Source: Candidatus Binatia bacterium (GTDB lineage Bacteria > Desulfobacterota > Binatia > UBA12015). From it: 64,000 bases of DNA. The stretch lies in the NCBI GenBank assembly GCA_029248525.1, contig JAQWJE010000049.1, forward strand, positions 485,836 through 549,835, in the 5' to 3' direction. This document shows, piece after piece, positions 27,717-36,437 of the stretch. The notes beneath the pieces were generated by a model. The model searched no databases. It was not told where the DNA came from and saw nothing but the letters and a program-made list of their open reading frames with translations. The position numbers and the translations under genes are program-made. Within the stretch, counting starts at the first letter, position 1, and every line of letters begins with the position of its first letter.

Positions 27717-28319
27717 TTAAAACCGCGGCTCTTCGCCAGCGCGAAGGCGGCTCAGGTTTTCCTTGTGGCGAATCAGGATGGCAGCCCCAAGGACAGCCAT
27801 CAGGACCACGATGGGTGCCGGGTAGCCTGCCATTTGAGCAGCGATCGGGCCGATGAGGGCAGCGGCTACCGACCCCAGCGATACCTGCCGGGTGATGCCG
27901 ACCAGGAAGGCAAACAAAATCAGGGGCACAATCAAGGCGCCCGGGGCCAGGGCGGCGATGACCCCCAGCGCGGTTGCGACCCCTTTCCCGCCGCGAAACC
28001 CGAGGGCAGGGGGGAAGAGGTGGCCCGCAAACGCCGCTGCACCAGCCACGATCCCGGGATCAGCCAGCGAGGTGATCGGCTGCGTTGAAGAGGCGAGCAT
28101 CTGGGCCAACGCGACCGGTAAGGCTCCTTTGGCAATATCGAGGAGCAAGGTCAGCCCGCCCAGCCATCGCCCCGCGGTTCGTGCGACATTGGTGGCGCCG
28201 ATATTGCCACTGCCGGAAGTCCGGATTTCGATATGGGCGATTCTGGCAGCAAGAACGCCGGCGGGAAACGAGCCAATAAAATAGGCACCCAAAGCGATTG
28301 CGAACAACTCGAGGTTCAT
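27717..28319 (-). CDS. plsY: Glycerol-3-phosphate acyltransferase PlsY
   Basis: This is a 200-residue five-helix membrane acyltransferase that transfers the acyl chain from acyl-phosphate to glycerol-3-phosphate, the first step of phospholipid synthesis. The diagnostic motifs are present: GSFPAGVLAARI (motif 1), SGSGNIGATNVARTAG (motif 1 extension), HLFPPALGFRGGKGVATALG (motif 2) and RHKENLSRLRAGEEPRF (motif 3). The family length is about 200 residues. The start at 28319 (MNLELFAI) agrees with the family. The gene follows the small coiled-coil protein gene by 16 bp. Confidence 0.94.
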   Translation of the reverse strand: MNLELFAIALGAYFIGSFPAGVLAARIAHIEIRTSGSGNIGATNVARTAGRWLGGLTLLLDIAKGALPVALAQMLASSTQPITSLADPGIVAGAAAFAGHLFPPALGFRGGKGVATALGVIAALAPGALIVPLILFAFLVGITRQVSLGSVAAALIGPIAAQMAGYPAPIVVLMAVLGAAILIRHKENLSRLRAGEEPRF

Positions 28320-28335
28320 CTCGGGTCTCCGAAGA

Positions 28336-28767
28336 TCACAGCAGGCCTCGACGGTCTCGACTGCGTCGATTGCCGAGAACACGGCCGCCGATGAAACCAA
28401 GCACGAGCATGCAAAGACCGACGCTGAACAAGACCATGGGTTCGCTGAGTCTGGGTGCTGGATTCTCCAGAGCGGCAAGGGCCCTTTCCTGATAACGAGC
28501 GAGGCGCTCGATGCGGCGGTCGATCTCGGCGAAGCCCTCGACGGCCCAGATCGGCGATTGAGCGCTCGCGGCTTGAGCGGCGGCCGTTTCCTCGAGGAGC
28601 CTCAGCCGTGTGCTCAGCTCGTCGATTGCTGCCACGAGGCGCTTGTCTTCCGCAGTCGATGCCGACGGGGTCGGTGTTGGTTCGACGGCGAACGCGAGTG
28701 AGGGGCCCCGTCCGGCGGATGGAAGGCACAGCGAAACCAGAGTCGCCAGAAGAAGAAGTGCTCGCAC
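28336..28767 (-). CDS. Small membrane-anchored coiled-coil protein
   Basis: This 143-residue protein has an N-terminal signal peptide (about residues 1-27, ending AFA). A Pro/Thr/Ser linker and a predicted coiled coil with regular Leu/Ala spacing (KRLVAAIDELSTRLRLLEET and IDRRIERLARYQERALAAL) follow. A single C-terminal membrane helix (PMVLFSVGLCMLVLGFIGG) and a basic tail (RRSRDRRG) end it. That layout places the coiled coil in the periplasm. No family is recognised. It lies between tRNA-Pro and plsY on the same strand. Confidence 0.7.
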   Translation of the reverse strand: MRALLLLATLVSLCLPSAGRGPSLAFAVEPTPTPSASTAEDKRLVAAIDELSTRLRLLEETAAAQAASAQSPIWAVEGFAEIDRRIERLARYQERALAALENPAPRLSEPMVLFSVGLCMLVLGFIGGRVLGNRRSRDRRGLL

Positions 28768-28848
28768 CAGTCCCAGCTTGTATCATCGGGTCGCCGCTCC
28801 GCAAAGAGGCTCGGGATCCGGCGCCAGGTGACACCATCCGCACTCGAG

Positions 28849-28922
28849 TCGGGGTGACAGGATTTGAACCTACGACCCCTGCGTCCCGAACGCAGTGCTC
28901 TACCAGGCTGAGCTACACCCCG
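28849..28922 (-). tRNA. tRNA-Pro (anticodon CGG)
   Basis: On the minus strand a 7-bp acceptor stem CGGGGTG/CACCCCG encloses a full cloverleaf. The D-arm is GCTC...GAGC, the anticodon stem CTGCG/CGCAG carries loop TTCGGGA (anticodon CGG), and the T-arm is GGTTCAAATCC. The discriminator base is A. CCA is not encoded. The body closely resembles other bacterial tRNA-Pro genes (AGCCTGGTAGAGCA). Confidence 0.96.
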
Positions 28923-29027
28923 TGTTGTGCGGGGGATGCCACCGGCAACCGGAAGAACTGGAATTAGCAGAGTCGCTTCCGCGCGCAAGCAGATCCCGGG
29001 CAAGCCTGGTTACCGCGAGGCCGGGGA

Positions 29028-30365
29028 TCATCTGGCTCTGCGTCGCAGCCGGGCCGCGAAAAAACCATCCAGGCCGCCGCCGAGAGGCGAGGTTTCCAGA
29101 AAACCGTTCCGCGTGACGCCCGCATGCATGCCTGCTTCGAGAATTTCGTTTGCGGGTTCGAGACAGAATTCGGGGTGTTCGGCGAGAAAGCGCTGGACGA
29201 CAGCCTCATTTTCCTCGCGGACGAAGGTGCAGGTGGCGTAGACCATCCGGCCGCCGGAGCGCACCAAAGAGGCCCCACCGTTGAGGATATCGCCTTGTTT
29301 TCGGGCCAATTTTGCCAGGTCTCGGGGTTCGCGGCGCCACCGAATCTCGGGATGACCACGCAAGGTGCCGAGTCCCGAACAGGGTGCGTCGACAAGGACA
29401 GCATCGAAGCTCTCGGCCGGGAAGGGGGGATGAGCGGCGTCGCATCGCGCAAGGGGCGAGAGCCCGCGGCCCTGCAGCCGAAGCAGCCCACTGGGCGCTT
29501 TGTCGGTTGCGACGACGAGTCCTCCGGGGCCGACGCCCTCTCGCAGCAGTTCTGTTTTCCCCCCCGGTGCCGCACAGAGGTCCGCAATCGCTTCGCCCGA
29601 CTTTGCGGCCATCAATTCGGCGACGAGGAGGGATGCCTCGCTTTGGGGGATGAGGTTCGCAAAGTTCGGATCGGCGCGAACGGCACCGAGGGGGCCGTCG
29701 AGGCGGATCGCCCGGCTACTGAACTCCCCGGCGCGGGCGGCGATATTTTGCTCGAGAAGAGACTCGATCACGCTTTCCCGGTTTTGATCCAGAGGCACGC
29801 GGAGACAGGTCGGTGCCGCGTTCTGGTTGGCGGCGAGGAGTTCACGGGTGGTGTCCCAACCGAGTTCGCTTCCCCAGAGTTTCACCAACCATGCGGGGTG
29901 AGAGTATTCGATCGCCAATCGCGCGTGGGTGGGCCCTTTGGGCAACCGCCTCTCGCCTTCACGCTGGATTCGGCGGAGGATGGCATTGACCAGACCGCCA
30001 GCGCCTTTCCCGGCGGCGCCCCGAGCGAGGTCCACACTGGTCGATACAGCCGCGTGCTCGGGGATCCGGTCGAGAAAGAGGAGCTGGAGAAGACCCAGGC
30101 GAAGGGTTCCCCGTACCTCGGGGTCCAATTTGTCGAAACCTTTGCGGGCGAGGGGGGCGAGCGTCCAGTCGAGACGATCTCGCCAGGCAAAGACGCCATA
30201 GGCCATACGGGTGAGGAGAGCTGCATCGCGCGGGGCAAGGTTGGCGTGAGCCAGGGTATTGCCAAGAATCACATCGCAGTATCCGCCGGCCTCCACCTCA
30301 CAGATGATGTCCAGAGCGATTCGCCGGACGCTGGGTGGTCGAGAGGATTTGTTTGTGGCGGCCAT
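29028..30365 (-). CDS. rsmB: 16S rRNA (cytosine-967-C5)-methyltransferase RsmB
   Basis: This is a 445-residue protein. The N-terminal NusB-like helical domain (about residues 10-145; DAALLTRMAYGVFAWRDRLD, EHAAVSTSVDLARG) is followed by the SAM-dependent methyltransferase. It has DLCAAPGGKTE (SAM binding), the first catalytic cysteine in LVDAPCSGLGTLRGHPEIRW and the second in MVYATCTFVREENE. It modifies C967 of 16S rRNA using a covalent cysteine intermediate. It is the last gene of the def-fmt-rsmB unit, 3 bp after fmt, an arrangement conserved in many bacteria. Confidence 0.95.
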   Translation of the reverse strand: MAATNKSSRPPSVRRIALDIICEVEAGGYCDVILGNTLAHANLAPRDAALLTRMAYGVFAWRDRLDWTLAPLARKGFDKLDPEVRGTLRLGLLQLLFLDRIPEHAAVSTSVDLARGAAGKGAGGLVNAILRRIQREGERRLPKGPTHARLAIEYSHPAWLVKLWGSELGWDTTRELLAANQNAAPTCLRVPLDQNRESVIESLLEQNIAARAGEFSSRAIRLDGPLGAVRADPNFANLIPQSEASLLVAELMAAKSGEAIADLCAAPGGKTELLREGVGPGGLVVATDKAPSGLLRLQGRGLSPLARCDAAHPPFPAESFDAVLVDAPCSGLGTLRGHPEIRWRREPRDLAKLARKQGDILNGGASLVRSGGRMVYATCTFVREENEAVVQRFLAEHPEFCLEPANEILEAGMHAGVTRNGFLETSPLGGGLDGFFAARLRRRAR

Positions 30366-30368
30366 CGT

Positions 30369-31331
30369 TCAGGAACCCAGACGCATGCCGGCCGTCAGCC
30401 TTGCACCGCGTGCCCAATCGGCTGCCAGCATCCGCTTTTTACCTGCAGGCTGAATCTCGATGAGGCGGAGGGCCCCCGTGCCGGTAGCGACCAGCAGGCC
30501 GTTTTTATCGACAGCAATCAACTCTCCGGGCGCAGTCTTGGTGGAGGTCTCCTCGAGGTCGGCCTGCCAAATTCGCAAAGTTTGTTCTGCGAACTGCGAG
30601 GTTGCGCCGGGCCAGGGAGAAAAAGCCCGGATGCGGCGCTCGATCGCCGATGCCGAATCGGTCCACGCGATTTTCCCGTCGGCCTTGCGGCAGAGCGGTG
30701 CCATGGTCACCCGCGAGGAATCCTGCGCTGTGGCCCGAAGATCACCCGCCCGCCACAGCTTCAGTGCCTCCGTGAGGGTGCTCCCTCCGAGCGAGGCCAT
30801 CCGACTCTCCAGGCTCGCCAGAGTATCGTGGTCGGCAATCGTGAGCTTCCTCTGCCAAAGCGCATCGCCGGCATCCATCTCGAGTACCATCTCCATGATC
30901 GTGATCCCCGTCTCGGCGTCGCCGGCCAGAATGGCTTGTCGGATCGGGTCGGCGCCGCGCCAGCGAGGCAGCAGGGAAGCATGCACATTCAGGCAGCCGA
31001 ACTTCGGGATTTCGAGTGCGGCCTGCGGCAGGATTCTGCCGTAAGCTGCGGTAATCGCGAGGTCGGGTTTCAGGGAACGCAGGGTGTCCAGGGTGGCGGA
31101 GTCGCGCCAATTCTCGGGTTGGTAGACAGGAATGCCGAACTCCTCGGCAACGTCCTTGACGGGAGGAGCCAACCATTGGAGGCCGCGCCCCTTCCGGGCG
31201 TCAGGCTTTGTGAATGCGCCGACTATGGTGTCGGGACCTTTTCGTAATTCTCTCAGGACGCTAGCTGCCAGATCGGGCGTCCCGAGAAAGACGATCCGTA
31301 ACGGCCCTGCGGGCAAAGCCGAGAGGTTCAA
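30369..31331 (-). CDS. fmt: Methionyl-tRNA formyltransferase
   Basis: This is a 320-residue enzyme that formylates initiator Met-tRNA from 10-formyl-tetrahydrofolate. RIVFLGTPDLAASVLREL opens the fold, the catalytic Asn-His pair lies in GCLNVHASLLPRWRGADPI, and Asp lies in LEMDAGDALW. The C-terminal OB-like domain starts around SPWPGATSQF. No ATG fits the start. A TTG at 31331 overlaps the def stop codon by two bases (ATTGA) and gives the expected length, so translation is probably coupled to def. A second TTG five codons further in is also possible. The frame remains open inside def. Confidence 0.93.
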   Translation of the reverse strand: MNLSALPAGPLRIVFLGTPDLAASVLRELRKGPDTIVGAFTKPDARKGRGLQWLAPPVKDVAEEFGIPVYQPENWRDSATLDTLRSLKPDLAITAAYGRILPQAALEIPKFGCLNVHASLLPRWRGADPIRQAILAGDAETGITIMEMVLEMDAGDALWQRKLTIADHDTLASLESRMASLGGSTLTEALKLWRAGDLRATAQDSSRVTMAPLCRKADGKIAWTDSASAIERRIRAFSPWPGATSQFAEQTLRIWQADLEETSTKTAPGELIAVDKNGLLVATGTGALRLIEIQPAGKKRMLAADWARGARLTAGMRLGS

Positions 31332-31873
31332 TCGTCTTCCCGCGAGATGGGTTTTCCCTCTCGCAAGGCTTTCTTTACGCGCTTGGCGTACATGCTTCGC
31401 TTCAGCCGGCTGAGCCGATCGAGAAAGAGAGTCCCATCGAGGTGGTCGATTTCGTGCTGCAGGCACACCGAAAGAAGCCCATCGGCCTCGATCTGGATTT
31501 CTTTCTGGTCACGCGTCCATCCCACGACCAGAATCTGCTCGGGGCGGGTGACTTCGGCACGATAGTCAATGACGGATAGACAACCCTCTTCGTAGGTAAT
31601 CCAGTCGTCGCCGCGTTCGCGAACTTCCGGATTGATCAACTCGATCAGATTCGGCTTATGCTCCCCGCCGGAATCTTCCTGCCCAATATCGAGTACGATC
31701 ATGCGCTCGGCAACACCGATCTGGGGAGCGGCGAGTCCGATACCGGGGGCCGCGTACATGGTTTCGGCCATATCGTCGATCGCCTGAATCGTCTCCCCGG
31801 TGATATTGCTGACGTCCTCGGCCATGTCTTTCAACGAGGCTTCGGGATAGGTCAGGATGCGGCGAACTCCCAT
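31328..31873 (-). CDS. def: Peptide deformylase
   Basis: This is a 181-residue metalloenzyme that removes the formyl group from new proteins. All three motifs are intact: GIGLAAPQIG (motif 1), EEGCLS (motif 2, metal-binding Cys) and QHEIDHLDG (motif 3, the HExxH histidines and catalytic Glu). The C-terminal basic helix (RLKRSMYAKRVKKALREG) is typical of type I enzymes. It sits immediately before fmt, so formylation and deformylation genes are cotranscribed. The upstream gap to priA is 118 bp and may hold its own promoter. Confidence 0.96.
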   Translation of the reverse strand: MGVRRILTYPEASLKDMAEDVSNITGETIQAIDDMAETMYAAPGIGLAAPQIGVAERMIVLDIGQEDSGGEHKPNLIELINPEVRERGDDWITYEEGCLSVIDYRAEVTRPEQILVVGWTRDQKEIQIEADGLLSVCLQHEIDHLDGTLFLDRLSRLKRSMYAKRVKKALREGKPISREDD

Positions 31874-31991
31874 CCGTAAAATCCTACCACGCCAGCCGAA
31901 ATTGCTCCACGCGTGACTTTGGGCGACCGGCAGCCCCGGCGGCGGCAGGACAGCGTTGAACTTTTACGTTCTGTCGCAAGGCTCGGGAGAA

Positions 31992-34454
31992 TCAGAGCAT
32001 ACCGGCCGGATCGACATCGATGATGGTGCGGGTTTTGTCTGTGGTGCCTGACGCGAGGCGGGCTCGGGCGAGCGTCTGCGTAATTTGAGGGGCGTCCTTG
32101 CCCTTGATCAGGATTTGATGGCGGTCACGTCCTCGAAGTCGTTCAATCGGTGCTGGCGCCGGTCCGAGCACCATGACCTCGCCCGGCTCCACGCCTTCCA
32201 GGCTGCCGGCGGCCCGTCGCAAATGATGGGCCACTCGTTCGGCGTGCTGAGCGGACTCTTCGGCGGGGCCCTCGATGATCACTCGTACCAGACGGCCGAA
32301 GGGTGGATAGGCGAGTGCGGCTCGTGACGTGAGTTCACCGGCAGCAAACCCTCGAAAATCGTGTTCGAGGGCAAAGTTCAGCGAAGGATGCTCTGGTTGA
32401 CGAGTCTGGATCAGCACCCGTCCGGGGCGGTCCCCTCGCCCGGCGCGTCCGGCGACCTGTGCCAGCAGCTGGAACGTTTTCTCCGCGGCGCGGAAGTCGG
32501 GAAAATGCAGCGACGCGTCGGCGAGAAGGACTCCGATCAGAGTCACACCTGGTGCGTCATGTCCCTTGGCAATCATCTGCGTGCCGATCAGGACGTCCAG
32601 AGAACCAGCGCGCCAGGCATCGACGGTTTTCTGCAGGAACCCGGGCTTGGCGCCGGTATCCTTGTCGAGGCGGGCGATTCGCGCGCCGGGTAGTAATTTA
32701 TGCAATGAAGCCTCGATTTGCTCAGTACCGAAGCTGCGCGATGCGAGCGGTTGTCGGCATTCCGGACAACGGCTCTGGGGGGGGCGAGCAAAGCCGCAGT
32801 GGTGACAGATCGCCGCGCGTTGGCGCCGATGGATCGTGAGGCTCACGCTGCAGTCAGGGCAGATATCCACGTAGCCACAACCATCGCACTGCAGGAAGCG
32901 CGACCATCCTCGACGATTGAGGAAAAGCAGCGACTGTTCTCCGGCAGCATGCGTTTCGAGAAGGGCCTGCTCGAGTTCCGGAGAAAATGCTCCCGCGGCG
33001 GGAGTTTCCAGAGGGTTCTCCGGGGCGGATTGCGTTTGGGGCGGTTTCTTCCCTGACACCCTCATATCGACCAGTCGAACGACGGGCAGGGGTCCTTCGT
33101 TGGCGCGAGTGGTCAATTCGAGGAGTTGATAGCGGCCGGATTGCGCATTTTGCCAAGATTCGAGAGAGGGTGTCGCCGAGGCGAGAACCACCGGGCAGTC
33201 GGCCAGCTTGGCACGCATCACGGCGACATCGCGGCCTTGGTAGCGCGGCAGTTCTTCCTGCTTGTAGGCAGCATCGTGCTCTTCATCGACAACGATCAAG
33301 CCGAGGTTTCGTACCGGCGCAAATACAGCGGAGCGTGGCCCGATGACCACCGAGAGATCTCCGGCCGCGACCGCATGCCAGGTGCGGGCTCGTTCGTTGT
33401 CGCTCAGCGCGCTGTGCAGAACAGCGACCTCCCCGGGGAAGCGGGCATTGGCTTGCGCGACCAGTTGCGGCGTCAAGCCAATTTCCGGAACAAGCAGGAG
33501 CACGCTCTCGCCACGGGCGCGCACGGCCTGCGCGGCGCGGAGGTGGACTTCTGTTTTGCCGCTCCCGGTGATGCCAAAAAGCAGAAAGGGTTCGAAGCGC
33601 CCGAGGGCATTCTCGAGGGCCTCGACGGCGACTTGCTGCTCGCGACGAAGCGTCGGCCCGATCTCTGGTTCTTGCACCAGCGCGGTCTCCGGAACTTCGA
33701 CAATCGCACCTCGTGCCAGCAGCGCCGTAACGGAACGATTCACTCCGGGATCGTCGAGCAGGAGTTCGGTGCGCGATACGGCATGAGGATATCGACTCTG
33801 CAGAAGCTTAAAAAGGGCCTGCTGTCGTGGGGCACGCTTGAGGTCTCCCGCAAATTCCGGGCAGGACCGAACGGGTAAGGCGGGCTGGCGGTGGGCGATC
33901 TCGCGCTCCTCGACGCGAATTCTTTTTTGCCGTTTGAGCTTCTGGATCGCAGCATTCGTTTCGCTTCCCCACGTCGAGCGCAGACTCTGGATCGAGAGTC
34001 CGCTGGTCGGCAGGCTGGCCCAGAGCCGATCCTCGATCGGGCCCATCGCGATTGTTTGATCGAAGAGCCCTGCTTCGGGAGGCGTCGATTGCAGCGGGAG
34101 GATATGCTGGCGAGTGTGGCGTCGGGCATCGGGGGGGAGTAGCGCCCTGCGCAGCAGAGCCTCGGGTGCGCGGTAGTAGCGCGAAGCCCAACTTGCCAAC
34201 TCGATGATATGAGGAGGGATCGCCGCACGTCCGATCTGGTTGCGAATCTTTCGCAACCGACCGGAACCGGCGGGATCCTCGGGGTCGGCCGGACCAAGCA
34301 CGATGCCGGAGACCAGTCGACTGCCGAGGGGGACCGTGACTACGGTGCCGGGGGCACCGCATTCGGGAAGGTCCTCGGGGACGGCATAGGTCAGCGTGTC
34401 AGGCGCTCGTCCGCCGGCAACAAGGGCGACGCGGACTTTTTGCTCGAGAGCCAT
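31992..34454 (-). CDS. priA: Primosomal helicase PriA
   Basis: This is an 820-residue replication-restart helicase. The N-terminal 3'-DNA-binding domain (about residues 1-105; LTYAVPEDL, GTVVTVPLGSRLVSGIV) is followed by a winged-helix region. The helicase core has Walker A FGITGSGKTEVH and the DEEH box VDEEHDAAYKQEELPRYQGRD. The two-zinc insert has eight cysteines (CDGCG, CPDCS, CHHCG, CPECR). The second helicase domain has IGTQMIAKGHDAPGV and QVAGRAGRGDRPGRVL. Length is slightly above E. coli PriA (732 residues). It recognises stalled forks and reloads the replisome. It starts 12 bp downstream of the nucleotidyltransferase gene. Confidence 0.95.
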   Translation of the reverse strand: MALEQKVRVALVAGGRAPDTLTYAVPEDLPECGAPGTVVTVPLGSRLVSGIVLGPADPEDPAGSGRLRKIRNQIGRAAIPPHIIELASWASRYYRAPEALLRRALLPPDARRHTRQHILPLQSTPPEAGLFDQTIAMGPIEDRLWASLPTSGLSIQSLRSTWGSETNAAIQKLKRQKRIRVEEREIAHRQPALPVRSCPEFAGDLKRAPRQQALFKLLQSRYPHAVSRTELLLDDPGVNRSVTALLARGAIVEVPETALVQEPEIGPTLRREQQVAVEALENALGRFEPFLLFGITGSGKTEVHLRAAQAVRARGESVLLLVPEIGLTPQLVAQANARFPGEVAVLHSALSDNERARTWHAVAAGDLSVVIGPRSAVFAPVRNLGLIVVDEEHDAAYKQEELPRYQGRDVAVMRAKLADCPVVLASATPSLESWQNAQSGRYQLLELTTRANEGPLPVVRLVDMRVSGKKPPQTQSAPENPLETPAAGAFSPELEQALLETHAAGEQSLLFLNRRGWSRFLQCDGCGYVDICPDCSVSLTIHRRQRAAICHHCGFARPPQSRCPECRQPLASRSFGTEQIEASLHKLLPGARIARLDKDTGAKPGFLQKTVDAWRAGSLDVLIGTQMIAKGHDAPGVTLIGVLLADASLHFPDFRAAEKTFQLLAQVAGRAGRGDRPGRVLIQTRQPEHPSLNFALEHDFRGFAAGELTSRAALAYPPFGRLVRVIIEGPAEESAQHAERVAHHLRRAAGSLEGVEPGEVMVLGPAPAPIERLRGRDRHQILIKGKDAPQITQTLARARLASGTTDKTRTIIDVDPAGML

Positions 34455-34466
34455 GATCGGTCTGCT

Positions 34467-35225
34467 TTAGGGTTCCCGGCTTCGAGACGCGAGCCAGTCG
34501 GCAGCGGCATGGTAATTCTCCAGATTGCCGACGTCGAAACGTGCCCCCTGCATTCGGTGTGCCCAGACCAGTTTGCGCTCGGCCAGCCAGGCCACGAAGT
34601 TCCCCGGGGCATCCGTATCGGGTGCCTGATCGAGGAAGGTCGGCAGCTCGGCAAGTGCGTCCTGCTCGAAAAGGTAGACCGGCGGGCAAATCCATTGTCC
34701 CCGGGGCTGTGGTGGTTTCTCCACCAGGGCAAGGATGCGTCCATCGCTGTCGAGCGTTGCGACACCGGAACGAGCGAGCTTCACAGGGTCGCTCTCGGGG
34801 TAGGCGAGGACCAGCGAGCGCGGATGCCCTGCATGGTCTTGCAGAAAATGATCGAAGTTGAAATCGAAGAGGTTATCGCCTGCGGCGACAAGGAGCGGGC
34901 CGGCCAGCTGCCAATGGGCGACGGCGCTTCCGAGATCCCGAACGGCGCCAAGGCGGTTCTCGTTGCTGGTGGCGCCGTCATCGAGGATCTTGATCGGAAG
35001 ACGAGGATCCTCGTGGCACCGCCGGTCACGCCATTCGAGGAAGGCGTGGTGATGAGAATGGTTTGTGACGAGGAAAACCTCATGGATCGCTCCGGTCGCT
35101 GCGAGATCATCCAGCATGCGGTCGAGAATGGTCCGGCCGGCAACCTCGAGAAGGGGCTTCGGGGTCTTGTCGGTGAGGGGGCGAAGGCGTGTGGCAAAAC
35201 CTGCAGCGAGAACGAGCACTTTCAT
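34467..35225 (-). CDS. Sugar-1-phosphate nucleotidyltransferase (MurU/HddC-like)
   Basis: This is a 252-residue nucleotidyltransferase. The signature LAAGFATRLRPLTDKTPKPLL binds the NTP, and VAAGDNLFDFNFD supplies the metal-binding Asp. VEKPPQPRGQWICPPVYLF and FDVGNLENYHAA complete the fold. Members charge a sugar-1-phosphate with UTP, CTP or GTP. Its start overlaps the stop of the sugar-kinase gene by 4 bp, so the kinase product is probably its substrate, which would make a two-step salvage route to a nucleotide-activated sugar. Which sugar and nucleotide cannot be decided here; MurU is the closest named relative I recognise. Confidence 0.82.
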   Translation of the reverse strand: MKVLVLAAGFATRLRPLTDKTPKPLLEVAGRTILDRMLDDLAATGAIHEVFLVTNHSHHHAFLEWRDRRCHEDPRLPIKILDDGATSNENRLGAVRDLGSAVAHWQLAGPLLVAAGDNLFDFNFDHFLQDHAGHPRSLVLAYPESDPVKLARSGVATLDSDGRILALVEKPPQPRGQWICPPVYLFEQDALAELPTFLDQAPDTDAPGNFVAWLAERKLVWAHRMQGARFDVGNLENYHAAADWLASRSREP

Positions 35226-36412
35226 GAGAATCGAACTCCATCATCGCTGGTTACGATAAAGAACCTTGCGCGGGCGCTCAGAGCCGGGCAGGCCCGCGCA
35301 TAGGCCTCGCGGACCGACTCCAGACAAGCCTCGGCCGTAACTGCATCGACCAGCGCGAGCACGCAGCCGGCGAAACCGGCACCGCTGAAGCGCGAACCCA
35401 GAACACCGGGGGTTGCATCGAGGATCTCCTGCAGCGTCAGTAATTCGGGCGAGCCTACTTCGAAATTACGAATCGAACTTTCGCATGAGCCCCGCATGGC
35501 GGCACCGAAGGAGGTCAGGTCGCCAGCTTTCCATGCGCGAGTTCCTTGCGCGACACGTTCGCGTTCGGTGAAGAAATGCGTCGCGCGTTTGCGCAGCTCC
35601 CCCGGTAACTGATCACCATATCGGGCGAAAACTGCATCATCATGAGCGCCGAGAGTTGTCGTGGCCGAGCTTCCGGAAAGGCGCGAGAGTTCGGCCGCGG
35701 CCTCGCGACATTGTGCCACGCGATCGTTGAACCCGCTGGTGGCGAGCTGGCGCTCGGCCCCGGAAAAGCAGACGAGGAATTTGGCGCGAGAGACGCCGGG
35801 CCCCGGTGCGATGGGCTCCCAGGTTTCCCGGTTGGCGTCGATCGAAAGGAGGTGGCCTTTGCTGGCACCAAGAATGGAGGCCTGATCGAGAATGCCACAC
35901 GCAAGCCCGACAAACTCGTTTTCGGCACGCCGTGCCATATGGACGCGCTGCAGCGAAGACAGTTCGATATCGTTGACCGATAATAACGCGGTCTGCAGGG
36001 CGATCAGAAAAGAGGCCGAGGAACTGAGACCACCGCCGGGAAGCGAACCTTCGACGGCACCTTGCAGACCCCGGGCGGAGCGGGGCAGCTGGTCTTCGCA
36101 GGCGCGTGCGGCCGCCCAGGCATAGCGGCCCCAAAGAGTGGCCGGCGGTTCCTTCTGGCGGAGGTTTACGTGAACTTCGTCAGGGTAGTTGGCACTGCGC
36201 AAGCGTAGGGACGGGCGGTCGTCAGGAACAAAGGCGAGTGTCGTCCCGACATCGATGGCCTGACCGAGCACGGTTCCCCCCTGATGATCGATATGCGCAC
36301 CAATCGGACAAATCCGATACGGCGCAAAAAGAACCCGTAGGGGCCCTTCTTGCGTCATTTGCCGAAGTTGGGTGCGACAACGGTCAGAAGTTTTCTCGAG
36401 CTGGAGACTCAT
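35222..36412 (-). CDS. GHMP sugar kinase, galacturonokinase/galactokinase-like
   Basis: This 396-residue GHMP kinase has LFAPYRICPIGAHIDHQGG in place of the galactokinase signature GRxNLIGEHTDY, the ATP loop LPGGGLSSSASF and the C-terminal motif GSRFSGAGFAGCVLALVD. The PYRICPxGAHIDHQGG block, GILDQASIL and the C-terminal motif match what I recall of plant galacturonokinase (GALAK) more closely than bacterial GalK. It probably makes a sugar-1-phosphate, perhaps galacturonate-1-phosphate. The gene overlaps the nucleotidyltransferase gene by 4 bp and is divergent from pdxJ, with 25 bp between the starts. Confidence 0.82.
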   Translation of the reverse strand: MSLQLEKTSDRCRTQLRQMTQEGPLRVLFAPYRICPIGAHIDHQGGTVLGQAIDVGTTLAFVPDDRPSLRLRSANYPDEVHVNLRQKEPPATLWGRYAWAAARACEDQLPRSARGLQGAVEGSLPGGGLSSSASFLIALQTALLSVNDIELSSLQRVHMARRAENEFVGLACGILDQASILGASKGHLLSIDANRETWEPIAPGPGVSRAKFLVCFSGAERQLATSGFNDRVAQCREAAAELSRLSGSSATTTLGAHDDAVFARYGDQLPGELRKRATHFFTERERVAQGTRAWKAGDLTSFGAAMRGSCESSIRNFEVGSPELLTLQEILDATPGVLGSRFSGAGFAGCVLALVDAVTAEACLESVREAYARACPALSARARFFIVTSDDGVRFS

Positions 36413-36437
36413 CGGTAAGCCGGTTAGTCTGAGTCCG

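Noticed and set aside
29124..31247. 707-codon open frame on the plus strand
   Set aside because: It lies antisense to rsmB and fmt, whose products are unmistakable. The translation shows no domain and is compositionally a shadow.
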